Positions 16,657 to 25,435 of a stretch of DNA of 64,000 nt are shown piece after piece. The notes beneath the pieces were generated by a model. It had not been told where the DNA came from. It was given only the letters and a program-made list of their open reading frames with translations, and ran no database searches. This stretch comes from Nonomuraea endophytica (GTDB lineage: Bacteria > Actinomycetota > Actinomycetes > Streptosporangiales > Streptosporangiaceae), in assembly GCF_014203235.1 (NCBI RefSeq), contig NZ_JACHIN010000007.1, positions 532,560-596,559 of the forward strand, written 5' to 3'. Position numbers and translations under genes: made by a program. How positions within the stretch are numbered: position 1 is the first letter of the stretch; every line of letters starts with the position of its first letter.

Positions 16657-17985
16657 TCAGACCTCGACGTTCTCCAGTACGCCGAGCGCGTCGGGCACCA
16701 GCACCGCCGCCGAGTAGTAGGTGGTCACCAGGTAGCTGATGATCGCCTTGTCGTCGATGCCCAGCTTGCGCACCGACAGTCCGGGCTCGTACTCGTCGGG
16801 CAGCCCGGTGCGGTTCAGTCCGATGACGCCCTGTTTCTCCGTCCCGGTACGCATGACGATGATCGAGCTGAGCCCCTGGTCGCTGATCGGGATCTTGTCG
16901 CTGGGCAGGATCGGCACCCCGCGCCAGGCCATCACCTTGGCGCCGTTGAACTCGGTGACGTCCGGCTGGATGCGGCGGGCGGTGCACTGCCTGCCCAGGG
17001 CGGCGATCGCGCGGGGGTGGGCGAAGAAGTAGTGGGAGCTGCGCCGGCGGGACAGCAGCTCGTCCATGTCGTGCGGGGTGGGCGGGCCGGTGCGCGTCTG
17101 GAAGCGCTGCTTGAGGTCGACGTTGTGCAGCAGCCCGAAGTCGCGGTTGTTGACGAGCTCGTGCTCCTCCCGTTCGCGCACCGCCTCGATGGTCAGGCGC
17201 AACTGCTGCTGCGTCTGGTCCATCGGCCCGTTGTACAGGTCGGCGACCCGCGTGTGCACGCGCAGCACGGTCTGGGCCACGCTCAGCTCGTACTCGCGGG
17301 GCCCGCGGTCGTAGTCGACGTACGTGCCGGGCAGCGTCGGCTCGCCCCGGTGGCCGGCGGACATGGCGATCTCGGCCTCGCCGTGCTTGTTGCTCGGGCC
17401 GGTCCTGGCCGGGCGGTCGAGGTGTTCGCGCAGGCTGTCGGAGCGCTCGCGCAGCCGGTCGGCGTCCTCGCGGGAGAGCACCAGCACCGTGCAGGCCGTC
17501 ACCGCCCTGGCGGGCTGGGCGCCGTCGCCGGTCAGGTCGCCCAGGTGGTCGCCGTCGGCCAGCATGCCGACGACGGTGGCGCGGCCGTACCCGCCGATGC
17601 CGGTTTTGGCGACCTTGCCATGTGCGACCAGCACGATCTGCCCGTCCGGCACCTCCTGCCCCTCGACCAGGTCGTGCTGGACGAAGCGTTCGGCGAGCGC
17701 CTGCAGTTCGGCCGCGTCCTCGAAGTCGTGCAGCGACGGCAGCTCGCGTAGTTCATCCGGAATCACCTGTACGGCGGCGCCGACCGAGGTGAAGCTGACC
17801 CGCCCGTCCCCCACGGTGTAGTTGAGCCGCCGGTTCACCCGGTAGACGCCGCCGACCGCCTCGACCCACGGCAGCGCGTGCAGCAGGTGGCGTGGCGTGA
17901 TCTCCCGCATCTGCGGGACGGTCTTGCTGGTCGTGGCGAGCTTGCGCGCCGCCGCGGTCCCGAGGCTGAGCAGGGATTCTGTCAT
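16657..17985 (-). CDS. Family 2B encapsulin shell protein, second copy
   Basis: 442 aa. The ATG at 17985 overlaps the geosmin synthase stop (ATGA), so translation is coupled. It is an HK97-fold shell protein interrupted by a cyclic-nucleotide-binding (CNB) domain: N-arm (ITPRHLLHALPWVEAVGGVYRVNRRL), CNB-like insert ~93-185, then E-loop/P-domain and A-domain (REYELSVAQTVLRVHTRVADLYN; ELVNNRDFGLLHNVDLKQR; GLPDEYEPGLSV; SYLVTTYYSAAVLVPDALG). It is closely similar to the first copy, but its CNB domain is shorter: the strand before IVLVAHGKV and the phosphate-binding cassette (LGDLTGDGAQPARAV) both carry deletions, so ligand binding is probably lost. Two non-identical shells in one operon suggest a mixed capsid. 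Last gene before the terminator. Confidence 0.9.
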   Translation of the reverse strand: MTESLLSLGTAAARKLATTSKTVPQMREITPRHLLHALPWVEAVGGVYRVNRRLNYTVGDGRVSFTSVGAAVQVIPDELRELPSLHDFEDAAELQALAERFVQHDLVEGQEVPDGQIVLVAHGKVAKTGIGGYGRATVVGMLADGDHLGDLTGDGAQPARAVTACTVLVLSREDADRLRERSDSLREHLDRPARTGPSNKHGEAEIAMSAGHRGEPTLPGTYVDYDRGPREYELSVAQTVLRVHTRVADLYNGPMDQTQQQLRLTIEAVREREEHELVNNRDFGLLHNVDLKQRFQTRTGPPTPHDMDELLSRRRSSHYFFAHPRAIAALGRQCTARRIQPDVTEFNGAKVMAWRGVPILPSDKIPISDQGLSSIIVMRTGTEKQGVIGLNRTGLPDEYEPGLSVRKLGIDDKAIISYLVTTYYSAAVLVPDALGVLENVEV

Positions 17986-20132
17986 GGCGCGCCCATCGGT
18001 AGCAGGGAGTGGATCCGGCTGACCGCCGTGCCGAGGCCGGTGGGGCCCTGGGTCCAGCGGACGGCCGAGCCGCGGCGGAGTTCGCTCTCGGTGTAGCGGG
18101 TGCACCGCCCGTGCCAGCGCAGGATGCCGGCCATCCAGTCCTGCAGCCCGGTCACGTAGCGGGCGACCGCGCCGCGCAGTTCGTCGTCGGCGCCGCGGGT
18201 GTCGAGCATGGCCGGCAGGTCGTTGCCGACGACGTGCTCGAACTCGGCCATCCTGGCGGCCAGGAGCTTGGCGACGACGGCCACGGCCTCGTCCACGTCG
18301 CAGTCGAAGAAGTTGCGCATGACCAGCACGGAGTTGTGCAGGTCGCCCTCGAACTGGATCTCCTTCTGGCCGGAGAAGAGGTCGTTGACCAGGCAGCTGT
18401 AGTCCGCCGCCGCGTTGGTCATGGCCAGGAACTCGCGGGTGCGGAAGAGCTCGTCGGGCAGGGGTTGCGGGCTGGTGAGCCGGTTCAGCCGGATCGTCAG
18501 CCCGGTGCCGAACGTGAGCCTGCGCATCTCGATGTAGTCGACCGGGTCGGGCACCCGGTTCTGGATGAGGTTGACGACCTCCCACTCCCAGCTGTGGATC
18601 ATGATCGTGACCTCGTCGCGCAGCGCCCGCCGCTCGGCTTCCGGCAGTGGTGTGGCGGTCCGTGCCCACAGGTCCGCCAGCCCCCTCTCCACGGCGGTGA
18701 GCGGCAGCGTGATCGGGATCAGGTCGATCGGCATGAGGTCGCGCAGCCGCCGGTTGGACAGCTTGGCGCCGGTCAGGTCGTGGCCGCCGCCGTAGACCTT
18801 CGGGTAGTAGTCGTCGGCGTAGGTGCCCCAGGCGAGCCAGTCGGCCGCCAGCTCAAGCGCCCGCGCGTCGACCTCCGGGGCCAGGCCGGAGGCGCACAGC
18901 GCCATGTCGAAGCCTTTGACCTGGCCTTCCGTCCACAACGCTGTGGACGGAAGGCCAGGCAGGGCGGTGGTGAAGCCCATCTCCACGCACCACCGCTCGT
19001 TGTGGGCGCGGGCCCGGTCCAGGTGCGGGTTGTCGCGGACGGTGAACGGCATGGGGAACTGCGGCAGCCGTACCGTCGTCTCGGAGAAAGGGCGGTAGGT
19101 GAAGTTGCGCAGGCCGCTCTTCACATGGGCGGGCGAGACGTTGAGCGGGCCGCGCTCGCGCTGGGCCTTGGTGTAGCGGCTGGAGGCCAGGTGCCAGGCG
19201 TGGCCGCCGGCCTGCCAGTCCTGCAGGCCCTTGACGTAACGCATCACCCGTTCCTGCTCGTGCGGCGCGAGCGCGTGCTCGGCGAGCAGGGCGGGCAGTT
19301 CGGTGAGCGCGGTGTGCTCGAACTGGTGCAGCCGCGAGGTGATCATGTCGTTGGTGATCTCGACGCCGCGCTGGGTGCCGCAGCCGAAGAAGTTCTCACA
19401 GACCAGCACGGAGTTGGACAGCTCGCCTTCCGCGACCACCTCCCGCTGGTAGGAGAACAGGTCGTTGCGCAGGTGTACGGCGTCGGCGAACGTCTCGGTG
19501 AGCACCCGGATCGGCCGGGTGTGCGCGACGCGGGCGGGCAGTTCGGCGGCCGCCGCGTGCTCGACCAGGCAGGCCGACCAGGGGGCGCCGCCGACCTTTC
19601 TGCGCTCCTCGATGTACTCGATGGGGTTGGAGACGAGGCCCGACTCGATGTGGAACAGCTCCCACATCGACTCCTGGGTGAGGTCGCGGGTGACGGAGAC
19701 GAAGCGGCGCCGCCACCCGTCCGTCATCGCGGGCACCGTCCTGGCCCACAGGTCCTTCAGGCCCAGCTCGACCGGGTTGGTCGGCTCGGGCGGGTCGTCG
19801 GCCATGAACAGGTCGATGCGGTCCAGGTAGGCCTGGGCGCCCTTGAGGTCCTTGGTGCGTTTGAAGGCGTGCAGGAAGTGGTCGTCGAAGAAGAACACCC
19901 AGGCGTACCAGTCGGTGATGAGGTCGAGCTCTTCGGCCGGGCAGTCGGGGTGGGCGTAGGCGCACATCAGGCCGTAGTCGTGCGCCTCCAGGTCGGCCGG
20001 GCCCCAGATGTCGGGGTCGTCGAAGAAGCCCATCCGGGCCGCCCACGCGCGGGTGTGCGCGCGGGCGGTCTCCAGATGAGGGTTCAGTCTGGGCGGATAC
20101 GGCAGGTAGAAGTCCGGCAGCTCATACGCCAT
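17982..20132 (-). CDS. geoA: Geosmin synthase, bifunctional sesquiterpene cyclase
   Basis: 716 aa, two fused class I terpene cyclase domains as in Streptomyces geosmin synthase. N-terminal domain (converts FPP to germacradienol): Asp-rich DDHFLH at 83-88 and NSE triad in NDLFSYQRE (N223, S227, E231). C-terminal domain (converts germacradienol to geosmin with loss of acetone): DDYYP at 440-444 and NDLFSGQKE (N583, S587, E591). The N-terminus starts directly at the cyclase fold (YELPDFYLPYPPRLNPHLE) and the C-terminus ends soon after it, so no long disordered cargo-targeting tail is seen. Starts at the stop of encapsulin 1 (TGATG) and ends at the start of encapsulin 2 (ATGA). FPP would come from the upstream prenyl synthase. 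Product is the volatile geosmin. Confidence 0.93.
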   Translation of the reverse strand: MAYELPDFYLPYPPRLNPHLETARAHTRAWAARMGFFDDPDIWGPADLEAHDYGLMCAYAHPDCPAEELDLITDWYAWVFFFDDHFLHAFKRTKDLKGAQAYLDRIDLFMADDPPEPTNPVELGLKDLWARTVPAMTDGWRRRFVSVTRDLTQESMWELFHIESGLVSNPIEYIEERRKVGGAPWSACLVEHAAAAELPARVAHTRPIRVLTETFADAVHLRNDLFSYQREVVAEGELSNSVLVCENFFGCGTQRGVEITNDMITSRLHQFEHTALTELPALLAEHALAPHEQERVMRYVKGLQDWQAGGHAWHLASSRYTKAQRERGPLNVSPAHVKSGLRNFTYRPFSETTVRLPQFPMPFTVRDNPHLDRARAHNERWCVEMGFTTALPGLPSTALWTEGQVKGFDMALCASGLAPEVDARALELAADWLAWGTYADDYYPKVYGGGHDLTGAKLSNRRLRDLMPIDLIPITLPLTAVERGLADLWARTATPLPEAERRALRDEVTIMIHSWEWEVVNLIQNRVPDPVDYIEMRRLTFGTGLTIRLNRLTSPQPLPDELFRTREFLAMTNAAADYSCLVNDLFSGQKEIQFEGDLHNSVLVMRNFFDCDVDEAVAVVAKLLAARMAEFEHVVGNDLPAMLDTRGADDELRGAVARYVTGLQDWMAGILRWHGRCTRYTESELRRGSAVRWTQGPTGLGTAVSRIHSLLPMGAP

Positions 20133-21520
20133 CAGCCCACCTCAACGCTCTCCAGGATGCCGAGAGCGTCCGGCACGAGCACCGCCGCGGAGTAGTAGGT
20201 CGTGACCAGGTAGGAGATGACGGCCTTGTCGTTGATGCCCATGAAACGCACCGACAGGCCGGGCTCGTACTCGTCCGGCAGCCCGGTGCGGGTCAGGCCG
20301 ATGACGCCCTGGGCCGCCTCGCCCACCCGCATCGCCATGATCGAGCTGAGGCCGGAGTCGCTGACCGGGATCTTGTTGCACGGCAGGATCGGCACCCCGC
20401 GCCAGGACGGCGCCTTCTGCCCGTTGATCTCCACGCTCTGCGGGTAGATGCCCCGCTCGGTGCACTGGCGGGCGAACGCGGCGATCGCCCGCGGGTGCGC
20501 GATCAGGACGGCCGGGTTCTTCCAGACCAGGGCGAGCAGCTCGTCGAAGTCGTCCGGGGTGGGCGGGCCGGTCAGCGTGTGGATGCGCTGCTTGAGGTCG
20601 GCGTTGTGCAACAGGCCGAACTCGCGGTTGTTGACCAGCTCGTTCTCCTGGCGCTCGCGCAGCGCCTCCACCGTCAGCCGCAACTGCTGCTGCGTCTGGT
20701 TCATCGGCTCGTTGTAGAGGTCGGCCACGCGGGTGTGCACCCGCAGGATCGTCTGGGCGACGCTCAGCTCGTACTCGCGCGGCGCCGCGTCGTAGTCGAC
20801 GAACGTGCCGGGCAGCGTCGGCTCGCCGGTGTGGCCGGAGGCCAGGGCGATCTCCGCCTCACCGTGGGCGTTCAGCGACCGGTCGGGGTCGGCTGCCCAC
20901 GCCTCGACGTGCTCGCGCAGGCCGTCGGTCTGGTCGGCGACCTCGTCGAAGGCCGACCTGGGCAGCGCGAGCACGGTGCACGCGGTGACCGCCTGGACGG
21001 TCAGGTCGTAGGTGCCCGCCTCACCGGCCAGCGACCTGTCGCCGAAGTAGTCGCCGTCGGCCAGCACGCCGCGCACGGTCTGCTTGCCGTAGGCGCCCTC
21101 GCCGAGCAGGCTGACCTTGCCGTGCGCCACCAGCACGACCTCGGTCGCCGGGGTGCCGGCCTCGACGATCACCGATCCGGCCTCGTACTCGCGCTGGGTG
21201 AAGCGGTCGGCCAGGGCGGTCAGCACGTCGATATCGTCATAGCCGCGCAGCGCGGGCAGCTCGCACAACTCGGCGGGGATCACCCGCACAGCCGCTCCGG
21301 TGTTGGTGAAGGTGACCCTTCCGTCCCCGACCGTGTAGGTGAGCCGCCGGTTGACCCGGTACGCACCGCCGACGACCTCGACCCAGGGCAGCGCCTTGAG
21401 CAGATGCCGGGAGGTGATCTCCTGCATCTGCGGCTGCGTCTTGGTCGTGGTCGCCAGGTTGCGCGCGGCCTTCGTACCGAGACTGAGGGGGCTCTCGTTG
21501 TTCAGGACGGATTCGGTCAC
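20132..21520 (-). CDS. Family 2B encapsulin shell protein, first copy
   Basis: 462 aa from the GTG at 21520, overlapping the ispH stop (GTGA). It has the same layout as the second copy: N-terminal helix and N-arm (ITSRHLLKALPWVEVVGG), a CNB domain at ~98-205 with a fuller beta-roll (FTQREYEAGSVIVEAGTPAT, VVLVAHGKV, LADGDYFGDRSL), then the capsid core (REYELSVAQTILRVHTRVAD; ENELVNNREFGLLHN; SYLVTTYYSAAVLVPDALG). The cassette after YFGD lacks the Arg that holds the cyclic phosphate in CAP/PKA-type domains, so the ligand, if any, may not be cAMP. Known family 2B shells load terpene cyclases, prenyl transferases or sugar kinases. Geosmin synthase is the immediate downstream gene, so it is the likely cargo; this is inference. 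Confidence 0.9.
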   Translation of the reverse strand: MTESVLNNESPLSLGTKAARNLATTTKTQPQMQEITSRHLLKALPWVEVVGGAYRVNRRLTYTVGDGRVTFTNTGAAVRVIPAELCELPALRGYDDIDVLTALADRFTQREYEAGSVIVEAGTPATEVVLVAHGKVSLLGEGAYGKQTVRGVLADGDYFGDRSLAGEAGTYDLTVQAVTACTVLALPRSAFDEVADQTDGLREHVEAWAADPDRSLNAHGEAEIALASGHTGEPTLPGTFVDYDAAPREYELSVAQTILRVHTRVADLYNEPMNQTQQQLRLTVEALRERQENELVNNREFGLLHNADLKQRIHTLTGPPTPDDFDELLALVWKNPAVLIAHPRAIAAFARQCTERGIYPQSVEINGQKAPSWRGVPILPCNKIPVSDSGLSSIMAMRVGEAAQGVIGLTRTGLPDEYEPGLSVRFMGINDKAVISYLVTTYYSAAVLVPDALGILESVEVG

Positions 21521-22470
21521 AGGACACCACCTATCGGGGAGCGGAGCTCACGGAGCTCGGGCGGGAGGGAGAAGATCAGGCTTTCTTCGGCCAGCGTCAC
21601 GGTCTGGACGTCGGCGAAGCCGCGCTCGGCGAGCCAGCCGAGCAGTTCGGCCACGAGGTGCTCGGGGACGGAGGCGCCGGAGCTGACGCCGACGGTCTGC
21701 ACGCCGTCCAGCCAGCTCTCCTCCGCCTCGGCCACGCCGTCCACGAGGTAACCGGCACGGGCGCCGGCGGCGAGCGCGACCTCGACCAGGCGCCGGGAGT
21801 TGGAGGAGTTGGCCGAGCCGACCACGATCACCAGGTCGCACTCGGGAGCGATGGCGGTGATCGCTTCCTGGCGGTTCTGGCTGGCGTAGCAGATGTCGTC
21901 GCTGGGCGGGTCGACGAGGCCGGGGTAGCGCTCGCGCAGCCGCTCGACCGCGCCCATGGTCTCGTCCACCGAGAGCGTGGTCTGCGACAGCCAGCTGATC
22001 GGCCGGTCGGTCGGCAGATCGAGCTCGTCGGGGCGGGCCGGGTCGACCACGTGCATGCGGTCGGGGGCCTCGCCGAGCGTGCCCTCGACCTCCTCGTGCT
22101 CGGCGTGGCCGATGAGCACGATGTCGTAGCCGGACTCGGCGAACCTGACCGCCTCCTTGTGCACCTTGGTGACCAGCGGGCAGGTGGCGTCGATGCTGCG
22201 CAGGCCGCGGCCGGCCGCGGTGTCCTTGACCGCGGGCGAGACCCCGTGGGCGGAGAAGACGACCAGGGAGCCGTCGGGCACCTCGTCGAGTTCGTCCACG
22301 AAGACCGCGCCCCGCTTGGTGAGGTCGGCGACCACGAAGGTGTTGTGGACGATCTGTTTACGGACGTAGACCGGCGGGCCGTACCTTTTCAGGGCCTCCT
22401 CGACGGCGCGGATGGCACGTTCCACCCCGGCGCAGTAGCCGCGCGGGGCGGCGAGCAGGACCCGCTTCAC
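21517..22470 (-). CDS. ispH: 4-hydroxy-3-methylbut-2-enyl diphosphate reductase
   Basis: 317 aa from the GTG at 22470 (V-K-R-V-L-L-A-A-P-R-G-Y-C), overlapping the prenyl synthase stop. The three Fe-S cluster Cys are in GYCAGV, ATCPLV and DICYASQNRQ; the substrate-binding GHAEHEEVEG, HGVSP and SANSSNS motifs are present. It makes IPP and DMAPP from HMBPP in the last MEP step in the cytosol. Being inside the encapsulin-geosmin operon is unusual for ispH and suggests a second, pathway-linked copy. A housekeeping copy elsewhere in the genome would support that. Confidence 0.94.
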   Translation of the reverse strand: MKRVLLAAPRGYCAGVERAIRAVEEALKRYGPPVYVRKQIVHNTFVVADLTKRGAVFVDELDEVPDGSLVVFSAHGVSPAVKDTAAGRGLRSIDATCPLVTKVHKEAVRFAESGYDIVLIGHAEHEEVEGTLGEAPDRMHVVDPARPDELDLPTDRPISWLSQTTLSVDETMGAVERLRERYPGLVDPPSDDICYASQNRQEAITAIAPECDLVIVVGSANSSNSRRLVEVALAAGARAGYLVDGVAEAEESWLDGVQTVGVSSGASVPEHLVAELLGWLAERGFADVQTVTLAEESLIFSLPPELRELRSPIGGVL

Positions 22471-23534
22471 GCGCTGCGGTGGGTGAGCCGCTCGGCCATA
22501 AGGGTCAGGCCCTGCCGGGCGTGCCGGTCGATCGCGCATGTCCGCAACTCCTCAAGTCCGGTTCGGGCCCGGCCGTCGATCATCGTCTCGACGCGGGCGA
22601 GTGCTCGGGTGTCGACGATGATCTGCCGCAGGTCGGCGGCGCGCTTCTCGTCGAGGTCGGGGTTGCCGTGCCAGGCGCGCAGCAGACGCAGCGCGGGCCC
22701 GGCGGCCTCGGCGAAGGCGTGCGCGATCAGGACGGTGGCCTTGCCCTCGCGCAGGTCGTCGAGGACGGGCTTGCCGGTGACGCCCGGGTCGCCGAACACG
22801 CCCAGGACGTCGTCACGCAGCTGGAACGCCTCGCCGAGCGGCTGCCCGAAGCGCGAGTAGGACTCCAGCAGCGACCGGGAGGCGCCGGCCAGCGCGCCGC
22901 CGATCTGCAGGGGCCGTTCGACCGTGTACTTGGCGGTCTTGTAACGGATGACGGTGAGCGCGCGCTCGGCGTCCGGGTCGAGGTGCGACTGGATGTCGAG
23001 GTACTGCCCGGCGATCACCTCGGCGCGCATCCGGTTGAACAGCCGCCGGGGCGCGCCGCCCGTGTCGCCGAAGAGCTCGTCGGCCCAGGCCTGGGCGAGC
23101 ACCCCGAGCAGGACGGCGGCGCTGTGTCCGAAAGGCACCGCCGATGACACGATGCCCGGGTGCCGCAGCGGCCGCGCCAGGCTCCGGTGCAGGGTGGGGC
23201 GGCCTCTGCGCAGGGCGCTGCCGTCCATGATGTCGTCGTGGATGAGCAGGCCCGCGTGGTAGAGCTCCAGCGCGGCGCCCGCGGCGACGGGGGCCGTCTC
23301 GTCCGTGCCGCCGGCGCCGCGCGCTCCCCAGTAGCAGAGCAGGGGCCTGATCCGCTTGCCGCCCTTGACCACGAACTCGCGCAGGAGCCGGTGGCCCTCG
23401 GCCAGTTCCGGGTCGGCGACGGGAGCGGGGTGGGCGTCGATGAACTCGCTCAGCAGGTCGTCGACCGCTGTCCTGACCCTGTGGATGGTCGTGTCGACCG
23501 GCTCCACGGGGGGTTCCGCAACCTCCGCCGTCAT
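22467..23534 (-). CDS. Polyprenyl (probably farnesyl) diphosphate synthase
   Basis: 355 aa from the ATG at 23534, which has GAGGAG ten bases upstream; the frame is open to 23567 without a ribosome site. It is a trans-isoprenyl diphosphate synthase: GGKRIRPLL, first Asp-rich motif HDDIMDGSALRRGRPT, second Asp-rich motif QLRDDVLGVFGD, and KPVLDDLREGKATVL. Product length cannot be read safely, but geosmin needs FPP, and the operon context points to an FPP synthase. The first ~20 residues (TAEVAEPPVEPVD) are acidic, Pro-rich and probably disordered. First gene of the five-gene operon, divergent from dxs. Confidence 0.9.
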   Translation of the reverse strand: MTAEVAEPPVEPVDTTIHRVRTAVDDLLSEFIDAHPAPVADPELAEGHRLLREFVVKGGKRIRPLLCYWGARGAGGTDETAPVAAGAALELYHAGLLIHDDIMDGSALRRGRPTLHRSLARPLRHPGIVSSAVPFGHSAAVLLGVLAQAWADELFGDTGGAPRRLFNRMRAEVIAGQYLDIQSHLDPDAERALTVIRYKTAKYTVERPLQIGGALAGASRSLLESYSRFGQPLGEAFQLRDDVLGVFGDPGVTGKPVLDDLREGKATVLIAHAFAEAAGPALRLLRAWHGNPDLDEKRAADLRQIIVDTRALARVETMIDGRARTGLEELRTCAIDRHARQGLTLMAERLTHRSA

Positions 23535-23574
23535 GATCCGTTCTCCTCTTTCGAGATCGTCGGACACACACGAG

Positions 23575-23603
23575 AAGCTAGGTCACGAATACCGAGAGTG
23601 AAA
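23575..23603 (-). promoter_or_regulatory. Predicted promoter of the geosmin-encapsulin operon
   Basis: On the minus strand TTTCAC (23598-23603), a 17-bp spacer and TAGCTT (23575-23580) form a plausible -35/-10 pair, placing transcription start near 23568 and a leader of ~34 nt before the prenyl synthase ATG. The 131-bp divergent region to dxs also holds the imperfect dyad GGTCgttccattGACC, a possible operator. Confidence 0.42.
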
Positions 23604-23698
23604 TCGGTCGTTCCATTGACCGGAACACCCGGTTCACGGACGTCCCTTGGCGGAGCCAGTATTCGACCACGACAGCAGCCGACCCTTGCGGAGCACCC

Positions 23699-25435
23699 AT
23701 GGCGGCCCCTCCTGGACTGGACGAATCTCTGCTCCAAACCATCTCCGGCCCCCGCGACCTGCGCCTTCTCCCAGCTGCGCATCTGGGGGCACTGGCTCGC
23801 GAGATCCGCGAGTTCCTCATCGCGAAGGTCATGGCGAGGGGCGGGCACCTCGGCTCGAACCTCGGCATGGTCGAGATCACGATTGCTTTGCACCGCGTCT
23901 TCCATTCCCCGGAGGACACACTTCTGTTCGACACCGGACATCAGGCATACGTCCACAAACTGCTCACCGGCCGACGCGCCGACTTCGACAGCCTGCGCGC
24001 CCACGGCGGCCTCAGCGGCTACCCCTCGCGCGAGGAGTCGCCGCACGACCACATCGACAACTCCCACGCCTCCACCGCGCTCGCCTACGCCGACGGCATC
24101 GCCAAGGCCCGCAGGCTCAAGGGCGAGGAGAGCCGCGCGGTGGTGGCCGTGGTCGGCGACGGCGCGCTGACCGGCGGGCTGGCCTGGGAGTCGCTCAACA
24201 ACCTGAGCGACGGCGAGAGCCGCCCGGTCGTCATCGTGCTCAACGACAACGGCCGCTCCTACGCCCCCACTCACGGCGGCTGCGCCCGCAACCTCGGCAC
24301 GCTGCTGGAGAACCTCGGCTTCGTCTACCTCGGCCCCGTCGACGGCCACGACATCGCCGCCGTCGAGCGCGCGCTGCGCACCGCGCGCACGCTGCCGAGC
24401 CCCAGCGTCGTGCACTGCAAGACCCGCAAGGGGTACGGCTACCGCCCCGCCGAGCTGGATCTGGGCGAGCACATGCACGCCATCCCGGCCAGCGACCCGC
24501 GTACCGGGAAACCGCTGTCGGCCGGGGGCCAGACCTGGACCCACGTCTTCTCCGAGCGGTTGTGCGCGCTCGGCGAGGCCAGGCCCGACCTGGTGGCGAT
24601 CACCGCGGCGATGGCCGGGCCCACCGGGCTTGAGGCGTTCGGCCGGCGCTTCCCCGGGCGGATGTTCGACGTGGGCATCGCCGAGCAGCACGCGATGGTG
24701 TCGGCGGCCGGGCTGGCGCTGGAGGGCTTCCACCCGGTGGTCGCCGTCTACGCCACCTTCCTCAACCGCGCCTTCGACCAGGTGCTCCTGGACGTGGCCA
24801 TGCAGCGGCTGCCGATCACGATCGTGCTGGACCGGGCGGGCATCACCGGTCCCGACGGCCCCAGCCACCACGGCATGTGGGACCTGGCGATCCTGTCGGC
24901 GGTTCCGGGCCTGCGGGTGGCCGCGCCGCGCGACGTCCGGCGGCTGCGCGAACTGCTCGACGAGGCCGTGGCGGTGGACGGCCCGACCGCGCTGCGCTTC
25001 CCCAAGGCCGGGGCGGGCGCCGAGCTGGCCGCCGTGGAACGTTCCGAAGGCCTGGACGTGCTGTGGAGCACCGGCGACGACGTGCTGCTCGTCGCGGTCG
25101 GCGCGACGGCCGAGGCGTGCGTGGAGGCGGCGGCGACGCTGGCCGCGGAGGGCGTGGGGGTGCGGGTGGTCGACCCGCGCTGGGTGCTGCCCGTCGCCCC
25201 CGGCCTGGTCGGGGCGGCGGCCGCGCACCACCTGGTCGTCACCGTCGAGGACGGCGTGGTGACCGGTGGGGTCGGCGCGGCGATCGCGCAGGCGTGCGCG
25301 GGCGGGACGCGGGTGCGCCAGCTCGGGCTGCCCCCCGCGTTCATCCCGCACGGCTCGCGCGAGCGGTTATTGGCCGACGCGGGACTGACCGGTTCGGGGA
25401 TCGCGCACGCCGTACGGAAGGAGCTGGCCCGATGA
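23699..25435 (+). CDS. dxs: 1-deoxy-D-xylulose-5-phosphate synthase
   Basis: 578 aa from the ATG at 23699 (GCGGAG upstream). Thiamine-diphosphate enzyme of MEP entry: RGGHLGSNLGMVEITIALH, DTGHQAYVHK, GLSGYPSREES, the TPP motif GDGALTGGLAWESLNN, catalytic-domain GIAEQHAMVSAAGLALEG, and DRAGITGPDGPSHHGMWD. It is ~40 residues shorter than E. coli Dxs, as are other actinomycete secondary-metabolism copies. It condenses pyruvate and glyceraldehyde-3-phosphate and controls flux. It overlaps ispG (ATGA) and is divergent from the operon that uses its product, so this is likely a dedicated supply copy. Confidence 0.94.
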   Translation: MAAPPGLDESLLQTISGPRDLRLLPAAHLGALAREIREFLIAKVMARGGHLGSNLGMVEITIALHRVFHSPEDTLLFDTGHQAYVHKLLTGRRADFDSLRAHGGLSGYPSREESPHDHIDNSHASTALAYADGIAKARRLKGEESRAVVAVVGDGALTGGLAWESLNNLSDGESRPVVIVLNDNGRSYAPTHGGCARNLGTLLENLGFVYLGPVDGHDIAAVERALRTARTLPSPSVVHCKTRKGYGYRPAELDLGEHMHAIPASDPRTGKPLSAGGQTWTHVFSERLCALGEARPDLVAITAAMAGPTGLEAFGRRFPGRMFDVGIAEQHAMVSAAGLALEGFHPVVAVYATFLNRAFDQVLLDVAMQRLPITIVLDRAGITGPDGPSHHGMWDLAILSAVPGLRVAAPRDVRRLRELLDEAVAVDGPTALRFPKAGAGAELAAVERSEGLDVLWSTGDDVLLVAVGATAEACVEAAATLAAEGVGVRVVDPRWVLPVAPGLVGAAAAHHLVVTVEDGVVTGGVGAAIAQACAGGTRVRQLGLPPAFIPHGSRERLLADAGLTGSGIAHAVRKELAR

